A stretch of 12,553 nt of DNA from the NCBI GenBank assembly GCA_003448025.1, contig DLXL01000101.1, positions 1 through 12,553 of the forward strand. The letters run 5' to 3'. Both the position numbers and the translations under genes were made by a program. Positions 1-6,475 of this stretch are shown here, in pieces. Below the pieces are notes generated by a model. That model searched no databases. It was not told where the DNA came from and was given only the letters and a program-made list of their open reading frames with translations. How positions within the stretch are numbered: position 1 is the first letter of the stretch; every line of letters begins with the position of its first letter. The DNA is from Saprospirales bacterium. GTDB taxonomy: Bacteria; Bacteroidota; Bacteroidia; Chitinophagales; Saprospiraceae.

Positions 1-390
1 CACCAAAAAGAGCTAAGCAGACTGGCAAACAGCAACCTGCCTGCCGAACAAAAACTCGACGGCCTGATCCAGGATTACATCAAATTCATGCAGGAAGATC
101 TCAAATTCGTAGATCCGGTGAAGGGTGTAAAATTTGTGCAGAAATACCACGCTCAGAACCGTGCTTCCATGGAAAAAATTCTCCGGGAATCTGAAAAATG
201 GCAGGGCGGCCTCAATACCCTGGATAAAGTAGCCCTCGGAGTACGCACCGTACAAAAGCCCTACCTGCGCGATCTGATTGACCTGGCGCCCAAGTTCAAA
301 AAGAAATACAAACAATATGCAGCCGTGCTGGAACTCACCGGCAAAGTAACCGGCAGCCTGACCAAATTTGCCGGCAAGGAACTTTTTTGA
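1..390 (+). CDS. 3' end of an unrecognised hypothetical protein (5' truncated by contig edge)
   Basis: The frame is open from base 1 to a TGA at 388-390, giving at least 129 residues without a start, so the gene begins before the window. An internal ATG at 88 exists, but the frame stays open and protein-like upstream of it, so 88 is probably not the true start. The visible part is hydrophilic, rich in Lys, Gln, Leu and Asp, and looks helical; I see no membrane segment and no catalytic motif. It ends in a basic stretch (PKFKKKYKQY) followed by a short amphipathic tail. The next gene starts 34 nt downstream on the same strand, so the two are probably co-transcribed. I do not recognise the family and assign no function. 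Confidence is for it being a real coding region. Confidence 0.75.
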   Translation, partial: HQKELSRLANSNLPAEQKLDGLIQDYIKFMQEDLKFVDPVKGVKFVQKYHAQNRASMEKILRESEKWQGGLNTLDKVALGVRTVQKPYLRDLIDLAPKFKKKYKQYAAVLELTGKVTGSLTKFAGKELF

Positions 391-424
391 GCGTCGTATT
401 TTGCCGACTCAAAACCAAACACAT

Positions 425-1144
425 ATGCTTAAGCGTTGGCTTTCCCGTTTCACCGGCTTATTTGATCCCACCGGAGTCAAAAAATACATCACCCAAGTAA
501 CCCTCATCCTGGTTTCTCTATTCATTGCCACCCGTGCAGATCGTTGCCGGGAGGCCGCTAAAGACCAGGTTAAACTGAAGGAATATTTAACAGCCGTTCA
601 GCAGGACCTCGATGCAGAACTGGAAACGGATGAAATGAACCTGAACGATTGTAAACGCGATATACAGTGCCTGTTCAGGTTCATGCAACTTAGCAAATAC
701 GAATCCCGGGATTCACTGTTTAATGCCTTTTCAAACTTCGCCGAAGTATATCAGCGTGGCGTATTCAGAGCATTCCCGCCTTCTACCTACGATATCATGG
801 TGCAAACAGGCGATGTCAGTCTGATCAAAGACCTTAAACTCCGCAATACCCTGGCCTCTGTATTTGCATTCAGACAGAATGTGGTACAAAAAGATCTCCA
901 GGATTTCGACCAGCAAACGCAGATCTGTGCAGAAAAACTGGGACGTTTCCTGGATCTGGGACAAATGTTCTCTGAGTCCAACCGGCCGTTTCTGCTGGAC
1001 GAACAAGGATTTCGAAACACTCCCCACAACGAAGTGTTTATTTTGCTGAGAATGGCCAATCTCCGGGGCTTTCACCTCGATGTGGCTGCAGAAGATTTGA
1101 GAGCAGCCCGAAAAACGCTAGATGAATACCTGAAAAAGATATGA
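425..1144 (+). CDS. DUF6090-like single-pass membrane protein
   Basis: A 239-residue protein is read from the ATG at 425. An in-frame ATG at 368 would overlap the upstream gene and add 19 residues unlike a leader, so I prefer 425. Visible layout: a short basic N-terminus (residues 1-20), one hydrophobic segment (about 21-37, YITQVTLILVSLFIA), then a long hydrophilic, mainly helical region with many charged residues. This is the architecture of the DUF6090 proteins common in Bacteroidota: an N-terminal membrane helix, then a charged 'EYL..L..DL' helix. Residues 52-65 (KLKEYLTAVQQDLD) match that style. The function of the family is unknown. The protein probably sits in the inner membrane with its bulk on one side. 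Its TGA at 1142-1144 overlaps the ATG of the next gene (1141-1143), implying translational coupling with the SGNH hydrolase. The family call is by resemblance and moderate in certainty. Confidence 0.72.
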   Translation: MLKRWLSRFTGLFDPTGVKKYITQVTLILVSLFIATRADRCREAAKDQVKLKEYLTAVQQDLDAELETDEMNLNDCKRDIQCLFRFMQLSKYESRDSLFNAFSNFAEVYQRGVFRAFPPSTYDIMVQTGDVSLIKDLKLRNTLASVFAFRQNVVQKDLQDFDQQTQICAEKLGRFLDLGQMFSESNRPFLLDEQGFRNTPHNEVFILLRMANLRGFHLDVAAEDLRAARKTLDEYLKKI

Positions 1145-1839
1145 AGTCCTGGCTTTACGTTTCACTCCTGATCAATGTGCTGGGCATAGGTCTGGCACTC
1201 TTCGCCGTTCACAGGCTGGGCGGATGGAAATATACCTGGCTCAAATTGCAGTATCAAACTTCCGGACTCTATCATCACCGGGTACAACATTTTGAACATC
1301 TGGAAGAGCGCCCCAGGGCTATTATTTTTTTGGGCGACAGCCAGACAGAGCAAGCAGAGTGGCAAGAGTTATTCCCCGAAACAACACCCATTCTCAACCG
1401 AGGGATTTCAGGCGATTTTGTACAAGGCGTACTGAATCGTTTGCCTGAAGTGCTGCGACACAAGCCAGGCAAAATTTTCCTGCTTATCGGTGTGAATGAC
1501 CTCATCTTCGGAACTGATGTCACGCAAATTGAATCAGTATACCGGCAAATTGTGGCTAAAATCCGGGCGGAATCACCCAACACAGAACTATATTTGCTCA
1601 GCGTACTTCCAGTGAACAATGACACACGTCGGTCTGGGACAAGCAATACCCGGATACAGACGCTGAATAATCGCATTATTGACATTGCACATACCTATGC
1701 CTTGCCATTTATAGATATTGCCACGCCGTTAAAGGATGCTGATGGTCATCTTTCCGCACTGTATTCCGAAGATGGCTTGCATTTGAATGGATTAGGAGAT
1801 CAGGTATGGAAAAATGAAATACGGAAATATTTGCCTTAA
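1141..1839 (+). CDS. SGNH/GDSL-family hydrolase (esterase/lipase-like), membrane-anchored
   Basis: A 232-residue protein with the four SGNH blocks in order: block I GDSQ with the likely nucleophile Ser67, block II NRGISGD (Gly88 or Gly91), block III GVND (Gly117, Asn119), and block V DGLH with Asp211 and His214 completing the catalytic site. Residues 4-23 are a hydrophobic signal or anchor helix with no lipobox Cys, so the enzyme is probably held in the inner membrane or exported to the periplasm. The family hydrolyses esters (acyl-CoA/lysophospholipase, carbohydrate esterase or acetylhydrolase activities), and the substrate cannot be read from sequence. The layout resembles the lysophospholipase/G-D-S-L subgroup of Bacteroidota, where a GDSQT-type block I is common. 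The gene overlaps the upstream DUF6090-like gene by ATGA and ends with TAA 51 nt before the AsmA-like gene. This suggests a shared unit concerned with the cell envelope, which is inference. Confidence 0.9.
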   Translation: MKSWLYVSLLINVLGIGLALFAVHRLGGWKYTWLKLQYQTSGLYHHRVQHFEHLEERPRAIIFLGDSQTEQAEWQELFPETTPILNRGISGDFVQGVLNRLPEVLRHKPGKIFLLIGVNDLIFGTDVTQIESVYRQIVAKIRAESPNTELYLLSVLPVNNDTRRSGTSNTRIQTLNNRIIDIAHTYALPFIDIATPLKDADGHLSALYSEDGLHLNGLGDQVWKNEIRKYLP

Positions 1840-1890
1840 GTTCAGAACCTTTGCCAAATATATTCCGCCATCCAACAACCTCCCTTTAAC

Positions 1891-4413
1891 ATGGAGCCGC
1901 AACACATTGCCAATACTCCCCCACCCCGTAGCCCCTGGTGGTCACGCCTGTTGAAGGCAATTTTTCTGGCTGTTTTTAGTTTGTTTTTATTGCTTTTTGT
2001 GCTGGCTACCTTTTTTGATAAGCAGGTAAGTCAGCAATTAGTGGCCGAAATCAACAAAAATCTGAAAACCCAATTGCGTGTGGGAGATGCTAATTTATCC
2101 CTTATCTCAGGATTCCCGGCGGCATCGGTAGAGCTTTCAGCGGTGGAACTGGATGATGCCATGGGTGGCCAACTTCTTATTGCAAATGCACTTGTGTTTA
2201 AGTTTAATTTGTTGAGTCTGTTTTCTGATGATTTGAAAATTCACTCCGTTCAGTTGCGCAATGCGGCTGTCCGGATGGTGGTAAACAAGGCCGGTAAATC
2301 CAATGCAGATATTTTTAAAGAAGAACCGGCCAAGGCTAAAAAGCAGCCCGATGAGAGCAACCTTAAGTTGGCACTGGAGCATGCGGAGTTGAAAAACGTT
2401 GCAGTCTTATACGAAAACCGCCCGGGCCGCCAGGCTGCTGAATTCAAAGTCAATAATGCGGAGCTAAGCGGCAACTTCTCCGCTCAAAAATTCCAATTGT
2501 CGAGCCGTGCCGATTTGGAAATTGCATTTATCGACTCCGATAGTAGCCGGTACCTGGCTGGAGAAAAGGTTACTTACGATGCCGTGTTGGGAGTAGATCT
2601 TAAGCGCGGCGTGTATGCTTTCCAAAATGTAGAACTTACGCTGGGAGGCAACACTTTTAATGTGGACGGAGCGGCCATTTCCAGAGATGATATAACTGAT
2701 CTGGATCTCAAACTTGTCAGTCAGGAGGGCGACATTTCCATGGTAGCCAACCTGCTTCCTGGCGCTTACCACGATTATTTCAAGGCCTTTCAAAGCTCAG
2801 GCAACTATTCCTGTAGCGGGCTGGTGAAAGGCCGGCTGAGTAAAACGGAAACCCCTGAAGTTCAGTTTGAAGTGAGTCTGCGCGATGGCAAAGTGAGTTC
2901 GGAAATGCTACAAAGCTCCCTCCGGAATGTGTCCTTTCGTGCTCGGTACCACACACGTGCAGATGGTTCCGGCGATTTTGAACTTGCAGATTTCCGTGGA
3001 GATTTCGGGGGGCATGCGCTTAGTCTGGACCTGAAAGTGAATCAGATAAATGATCCCGTAATAGATTTTCAAGCCAATGGGGTGCTGCCTCTCGAAGCGG
3101 CTTACGGCTTGTTCAATGATGAATTGATTACTTCAGGTGATGGATTTATTCGCCTCAACCGATTATCAGTGCAAGGTAGATACGCGGATATGACCAGTAT
3201 GCGACGGGTAAGTCAGGTGAATGCAGCAGGAGAAATACAGTTTGACCGGGCGACAGTTACCTACAACAAGATTCCGGTGCGAATGGAGAGCGGATATTTA
3301 CGGTTACAGGATAATACATTTCAACTGGAAGGTCTTTCACTGCAGGCAGGTAAAAGTGATTTTGCTTTGGATGGCACAGCAAGTAACCTGCTTCCAGTGT
3401 TGTTTGCTGACTCTCTGAACACGGCTAATGCCATGCTGGAATTTCAGGCAAATTTGCGCTCAACCAACCTGGATGTGGATCAGTTGATCGAGATGTTCTC
3501 TGTGCAAACAACCGTTTCGGAGGCCGGCGGAGAATCGCAGCTGGATTCAATCAAAATGGAAAAAAACGCAGAACGGAGTCTGAATATGGAAAAACTGAAT
3601 GGTGTGTTTGAAGCCAATATTCAGGCCTTTGATTATGGTAAAATTGAAGGTAAACATTTTCTTGGGAAGCTCCAGTTCGACCGTGGCGATCTGAATATTC
3701 TGGGAAATGCACAGGCTATGCAGGGCACCTTGGATTTGAACGGAAAGGCTCGATTGGATCAGGATCCTACCCTTGAAATGCGCATAACTGCCACCGATCT
3801 TGATCTGCAAACCATGCTGCTGCAATGTGAAAATTTTGGTCAGGACATCATTACAGATGCCAATATGCGCGGACGCTTAAATGGCCGTATTATGCTTTGG
3901 GCCTACTGGAATATAACCGGTGAATTTGATATGAAACGTTTTCGGGCCCTGGCCGATGTGCGGGCTACAAACGGAGAACTGGTAAAAGTGAAAATGTTTG
4001 AAGATTTCGCCACCTTCGTACACATCGAAGATTTACGCAGAGTGAAGTTCACGGATTTGCAGAACTACCTGGAGATCAAAAATGAAAAGGTGTACATCCC
4101 GGTCATGCTGATTCAAAGCAATGCGCTGAACATGACCTTGAGTGGAGAACACAGCTTCAACAACGATATCAATTACAAAATCAAGATTAATGCCGGACAG
4201 GTGCTGCTCAACCGCCTGAAAAAGCACGATAACGATCTGGATCCCTTACCTGACAAAGGCGGGTGGTTCAATTTGTATTATTCCATTACCGGGAATACAG
4301 ATAAATATGAAATGAAGCGCAGAAAGCGCACGGTTAAAGAAGAGTTCGAGCGCAGCGAAGCCCGGAAAGAGCAGATTGCGGCACAGTTGAATGAATACCT
4401 TGGAGAAGAGTGA
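1891..4413 (+). CDS. AsmA-like protein (large envelope protein of the AsmA/TamB-related group)
   Basis: An 840-residue protein with a short proline-rich cytoplasmic N-terminus, one membrane helix at about residues 22-42, and a long periplasmic region made of beta-rich repeats of alternating polar and hydrophobic residues. The segment after the helix (about 45-95, including LISGFPAASVELSAVELDD) is the typical AsmA N-terminal module. Residues of about 570-770 look like the AsmA C-terminal region. The last about 40 residues are strongly charged and helical (RRKRTVKEEFERSEARKEQ), an unusual tail that may lie in the periplasm or bind a partner. Known AsmA-like proteins span the periplasm and are implicated in lipid transport to, or homeostasis of, the outer membrane; that role is taken from the family and not shown here. 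The gene follows the SGNH hydrolase by 51 nt on the same strand. Its TGA at 4411-4413 is followed by the inverted-repeat element before the convergent gene. Confidence 0.85.
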   Translation: MEPQHIANTPPPRSPWWSRLLKAIFLAVFSLFLLLFVLATFFDKQVSQQLVAEINKNLKTQLRVGDANLSLISGFPAASVELSAVELDDAMGGQLLIANALVFKFNLLSLFSDDLKIHSVQLRNAAVRMVVNKAGKSNADIFKEEPAKAKKQPDESNLKLALEHAELKNVAVLYENRPGRQAAEFKVNNAELSGNFSAQKFQLSSRADLEIAFIDSDSSRYLAGEKVTYDAVLGVDLKRGVYAFQNVELTLGGNTFNVDGAAISRDDITDLDLKLVSQEGDISMVANLLPGAYHDYFKAFQSSGNYSCSGLVKGRLSKTETPEVQFEVSLRDGKVSSEMLQSSLRNVSFRARYHTRADGSGDFELADFRGDFGGHALSLDLKVNQINDPVIDFQANGVLPLEAAYGLFNDELITSGDGFIRLNRLSVQGRYADMTSMRRVSQVNAAGEIQFDRATVTYNKIPVRMESGYLRLQDNTFQLEGLSLQAGKSDFALDGTASNLLPVLFADSLNTANAMLEFQANLRSTNLDVDQLIEMFSVQTTVSEAGGESQLDSIKMEKNAERSLNMEKLNGVFEANIQAFDYGKIEGKHFLGKLQFDRGDLNILGNAQAMQGTLDLNGKARLDQDPTLEMRITATDLDLQTMLLQCENFGQDIITDANMRGRLNGRIMLWAYWNITGEFDMKRFRALADVRATNGELVKVKMFEDFATFVHIEDLRRVKFTDLQNYLEIKNEKVYIPVMLIQSNALNMTLSGEHSFNNDINYKIKINAGQVLLNRLKKHDNDLDPLPDKGGWFNLYYSITGNTDKYEMKRRKRTVKEEFERSEARKEQIAAQLNEYLGEE

Positions 4414-4435
4414 GCATGAGTAGATGAAGGTGTTT

Positions 4436-4516
4436 ATTTACCGCAGAGGCGTTGCTTTTTTTTTACTTACTGCGAGTCACCCCGTCAGTAAAAAACGCAA
4501 CGCCTCTGCGGTAAAT
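4436..4516. repeat. 81-nt element with perfect 20-bp terminal inverted repeats (long hairpin) between convergent genes
   Basis: The left arm 4436-4455 (ATTTACCGCAGAGGCGTTGC) is the exact reverse complement of 4497-4516. Inside the arms there is a T9 run (4456-4464) and an A6 run (4490-4495), so nine more pairs can form (4459-4467 with 4487-4495), leaving a loop of about 19 nt and a small 3/1 internal bulge. The element fills most of the 127-nt gap between the AsmA-like gene (stop at 4413) and the convergent binding-protein gene (stop at 4541). It could act as a bidirectional transcription barrier, but no T-run follows either outer edge, so it is not a textbook intrinsic terminator. The length and arm perfection also fit a mobile palindromic repeat of the REP/BIME or MITE type. 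No second copy was seen in the window. Confidence 0.85.
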
Positions 4517-4540
4517 CAAATAAGCCCCCTCATAAAATAA

Positions 4541-6322
4541 TCACTCGGCTTTAATCCTCGCAAACTGCTCATAATAGCCCGGGCGATTTTCGCTTTCCAG
4601 ACCCGGTTCAAATTTTTTGGAAATGATGATCCGCTGTAATGGCGCATAAACCGGAATTTCCGGCAACTCCCTATAAAACACTTCCTGAACCTTAAGATAA
4701 AGTTCATTGCGCTTTACTGGATCCGGTTCTACCCGAATAGCCTCAATCAGCCGATCGGCTTCAGCGCTAACATAATTTGACCGGTTATCGCCAGCAGGCG
4801 AAAGGCTTTTGGAGTGAAAGCGCTGATAATATTCCACCTGTCCCGGGAAGATCCCTACCCCAAGAAGAGCGCTGTCATAATTGCCATTTTTGGTATCTGT
4901 AGATATGGTGCCCAAATCCATGCTTACTAATTGCAGATCTATCCCTGCCTGTTTACAGGTTTCTTTAAGGCTGTTGCAGGCCAATTCATTCACTTTAGAG
5001 GGGGCGCCAACCAGAAGTTTGAAAGTAAGTGCCTGTTTTTTCCCGTTTATGATCTTGTCTGCAAAGCCGTCAGCATCTGTATCTGCCCATCCGGCACTTG
5101 CCAATATCTCTTTGGCTTTGGCAATGTTGAAGTCCGGCAATGCAAGATTTTTGTTGTAGTATGGCTTATTGGGAGGCATAGGCGACGCAATACGAATAGC
5201 CATTCCCCGCTGAACCTGATTAACCAGATAATCATAGTCGATCACGTGCGTAAGGGCTTTACGCACCATAGGATCCGACAAGACAGTGTTTTTATGATTC
5301 AACATCCATCTGTTGTACTGGGTATATCCCATGGTAAGGAAGTTGAATTTTGCTGCCAGGGAGTCTATAGCTTTCCATTCCAGAAACTTGGAGGGGTTAA
5401 TAGAACCGCCAACCAAATCCAGCTGCCCGTTTTTAATCAGGTTTTCCATGGCCAAATCATCACTCACTACTTTATAGACTATCTTTTTAGGATAAACGCG
5501 CAGCATCGGGTACTTGTCTGCCACGGCGTCGCCCCACCAGTTTTGTTTTTTAACCAAAACAGCACCTTGTTCATTCATCATTTCCAAACGATACGCACCA
5601 CCTCCGGAAAGTGCATTGGGATCGTTGGTAAACTTGGCTTCACTGAAATCTTTTACAAAAGCATCCAGATTAGGATCTGCAGCGAGCGCTCTGGTTTTGG
5701 ACGTATCCAGAAAATCGGCCAACGCAACATTAGTCATCCGGTTGTTGGCATCGTAGTGATAGGCGGGCAATATGGGCGTGCTGCAAAGGGTTTCCAGTGC
5801 GAGTATATAAAAGGAGCTGAAATAAACCGTAAACTTCTTCGGGTTGGCCGGATCAATTTCCATGGCCGACATTTGGGTAAGGTATCCCCTGAACGAAGCT
5901 GGAAGACCCGGGTGAAATACAATTTTTAAGGTAAACGCTACATCCTGAGCGGTTATTGGCGAACCGTTATCCCAGGTTGCCTCTGGTATAAGCGAAAAAT
6001 CATACGCATACTGACCCTTCCGTGGTCCGTCTTGTACAATGCGCACCGCAGGAATAGATTCCAGTAAAACCGGTTTCATCTCCAGTGTTTTGGGATCCAG
6101 ATCACCCATTGTAGGGAAAATCATTTTTGCTACATACGTGGACGGCCCATGGCCCCCGCCTAAGAAAACGTTCAAATTGACAGGCGCTGCGTCAAGCCGC
6201 ACATAAACTTCTTCCGGTTCACGCACTTTTTTATTACCAAAAACAAGGGGATAAAGCAGCCAGCCTGCAACAAGAATGGCAACAATAGCCAAAATTTTGC
6301 GCGGGGTTAAGAATTTGTTCAT
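4541..6322 (-). CDS. ABC transporter substrate-binding protein, family 5 (peptide/oligopeptide type), copy A
   Basis: A 593-residue SBP family 5 protein (DppA/OppA-like fold). I start it at the ATG at 6320-6322, because the sequence from there (MNKFLTPRKILAI) aligns with the start of its neighbour copy B and gives the same length. The frame also stays open upstream to an ATG at 6412, but those 30 residues look non-coding. Domain signs: the WDNGSPITAQDVAFTL block (about 117-132), the YNRWMLNHKN block, the DPMVRKALTHVIDYD block, and the GWADTDADGF acidic loop (about 411-420) seen in many family 5 proteins. Residues 10-28 are a hydrophobic helix without a lipobox Cys, so the protein is probably anchored by an uncleaved helix. 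The usual GTGPY-type motif is altered to GGGAY (240-244). Known members bind peptides, sugars or other solutes and deliver them to an ABC permease. No permease or ATPase gene is adjacent, so the ligand is unknown. It is the downstream gene of a tandem pair. Confidence 0.9.
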   Translation of the reverse strand: MNKFLTPRKILAIVAILVAGWLLYPLVFGNKKVREPEEVYVRLDAAPVNLNVFLGGGHGPSTYVAKMIFPTMGDLDPKTLEMKPVLLESIPAVRIVQDGPRKGQYAYDFSLIPEATWDNGSPITAQDVAFTLKIVFHPGLPASFRGYLTQMSAMEIDPANPKKFTVYFSSFYILALETLCSTPILPAYHYDANNRMTNVALADFLDTSKTRALAADPNLDAFVKDFSEAKFTNDPNALSGGGAYRLEMMNEQGAVLVKKQNWWGDAVADKYPMLRVYPKKIVYKVVSDDLAMENLIKNGQLDLVGGSINPSKFLEWKAIDSLAAKFNFLTMGYTQYNRWMLNHKNTVLSDPMVRKALTHVIDYDYLVNQVQRGMAIRIASPMPPNKPYYNKNLALPDFNIAKAKEILASAGWADTDADGFADKIINGKKQALTFKLLVGAPSKVNELACNSLKETCKQAGIDLQLVSMDLGTISTDTKNGNYDSALLGVGIFPGQVEYYQRFHSKSLSPAGDNRSNYVSAEADRLIEAIRVEPDPVKRNELYLKVQEVFYRELPEIPVYAPLQRIIISKKFEPGLESENRPGYYEQFARIKAE

Positions 6323-6451
6323 GTGCAAAATGGTGGTAGTAAGAGAAAAAAAACAGAAGATATCGGCTGGGAGAACCTTGTTACCCCCACAACCAGCAAT
6401 ACGGAGTTGCAAGGTATGCGCAGGTCATTATACTGTGTACAACGCCTGTCT

Positions 6452-6475
6452 AAAAAATGCAGTCCCTCATTTTTA
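6452..6475 (-). terminator. Weak A/T-rich hairpin at the end of the upstream binding-protein gene
   Basis: On the minus strand AAAAATG (6474-6468) can pair with CATTTTT (6459-6453) around an 8-nt loop, and the second arm ends in a run of six Ts (6457-6452). The hairpin overlaps the TAA stop of copy B (6473-6475). The stem has a single G-C pair, so it would be a weak terminator that lets some transcription through to copy A. The remaining about 130 nt of spacer up to the start of copy A shows no convincing promoter. TACCTTGC (minus strand, 6416-6409) is one mismatch from the Bacteroidota -7 box TAnnTTTG, but has a poorly spaced upstream TTG. Confidence 0.3.

Noticed and set aside
368..424. Earlier start for the DUF6090-like gene
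   Set aside because: It would overlap the preceding gene by 23 nt and add 19 residues with no match to the family's usual short basic N-terminus.
4436..4516. Reading the hairpin as a CRISPR repeat pair or a riboswitch
   Set aside because: There are only two inverted copies with no regular spacers, and it sits after the stop codons of both neighbours and not in a leader.
5050..5090. Acidic DxDxDG loop of the binding proteins as a separate calcium-binding (EF-hand or dockerin) domain
   Set aside because: The GWxDxDxDG loop is a common internal part of family 5 binding proteins and is not a separate domain.
4931..5929. Long 332-codon open frame on the plus strand antisense to binding protein copy A
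   Set aside because: It lies wholly inside a clear family 5 coding sequence, has an odd composition rich in Ile, His, Gly and Phe, and shows no motif; the length is a by-product of codon usage on the other strand.
6323..6412. 30-residue N-terminal extension of binding protein copy A from an upstream ATG
   Set aside because: The extension does not look like a leader, and the internal ATG at 6322 gives exact alignment and equal length with copy B.
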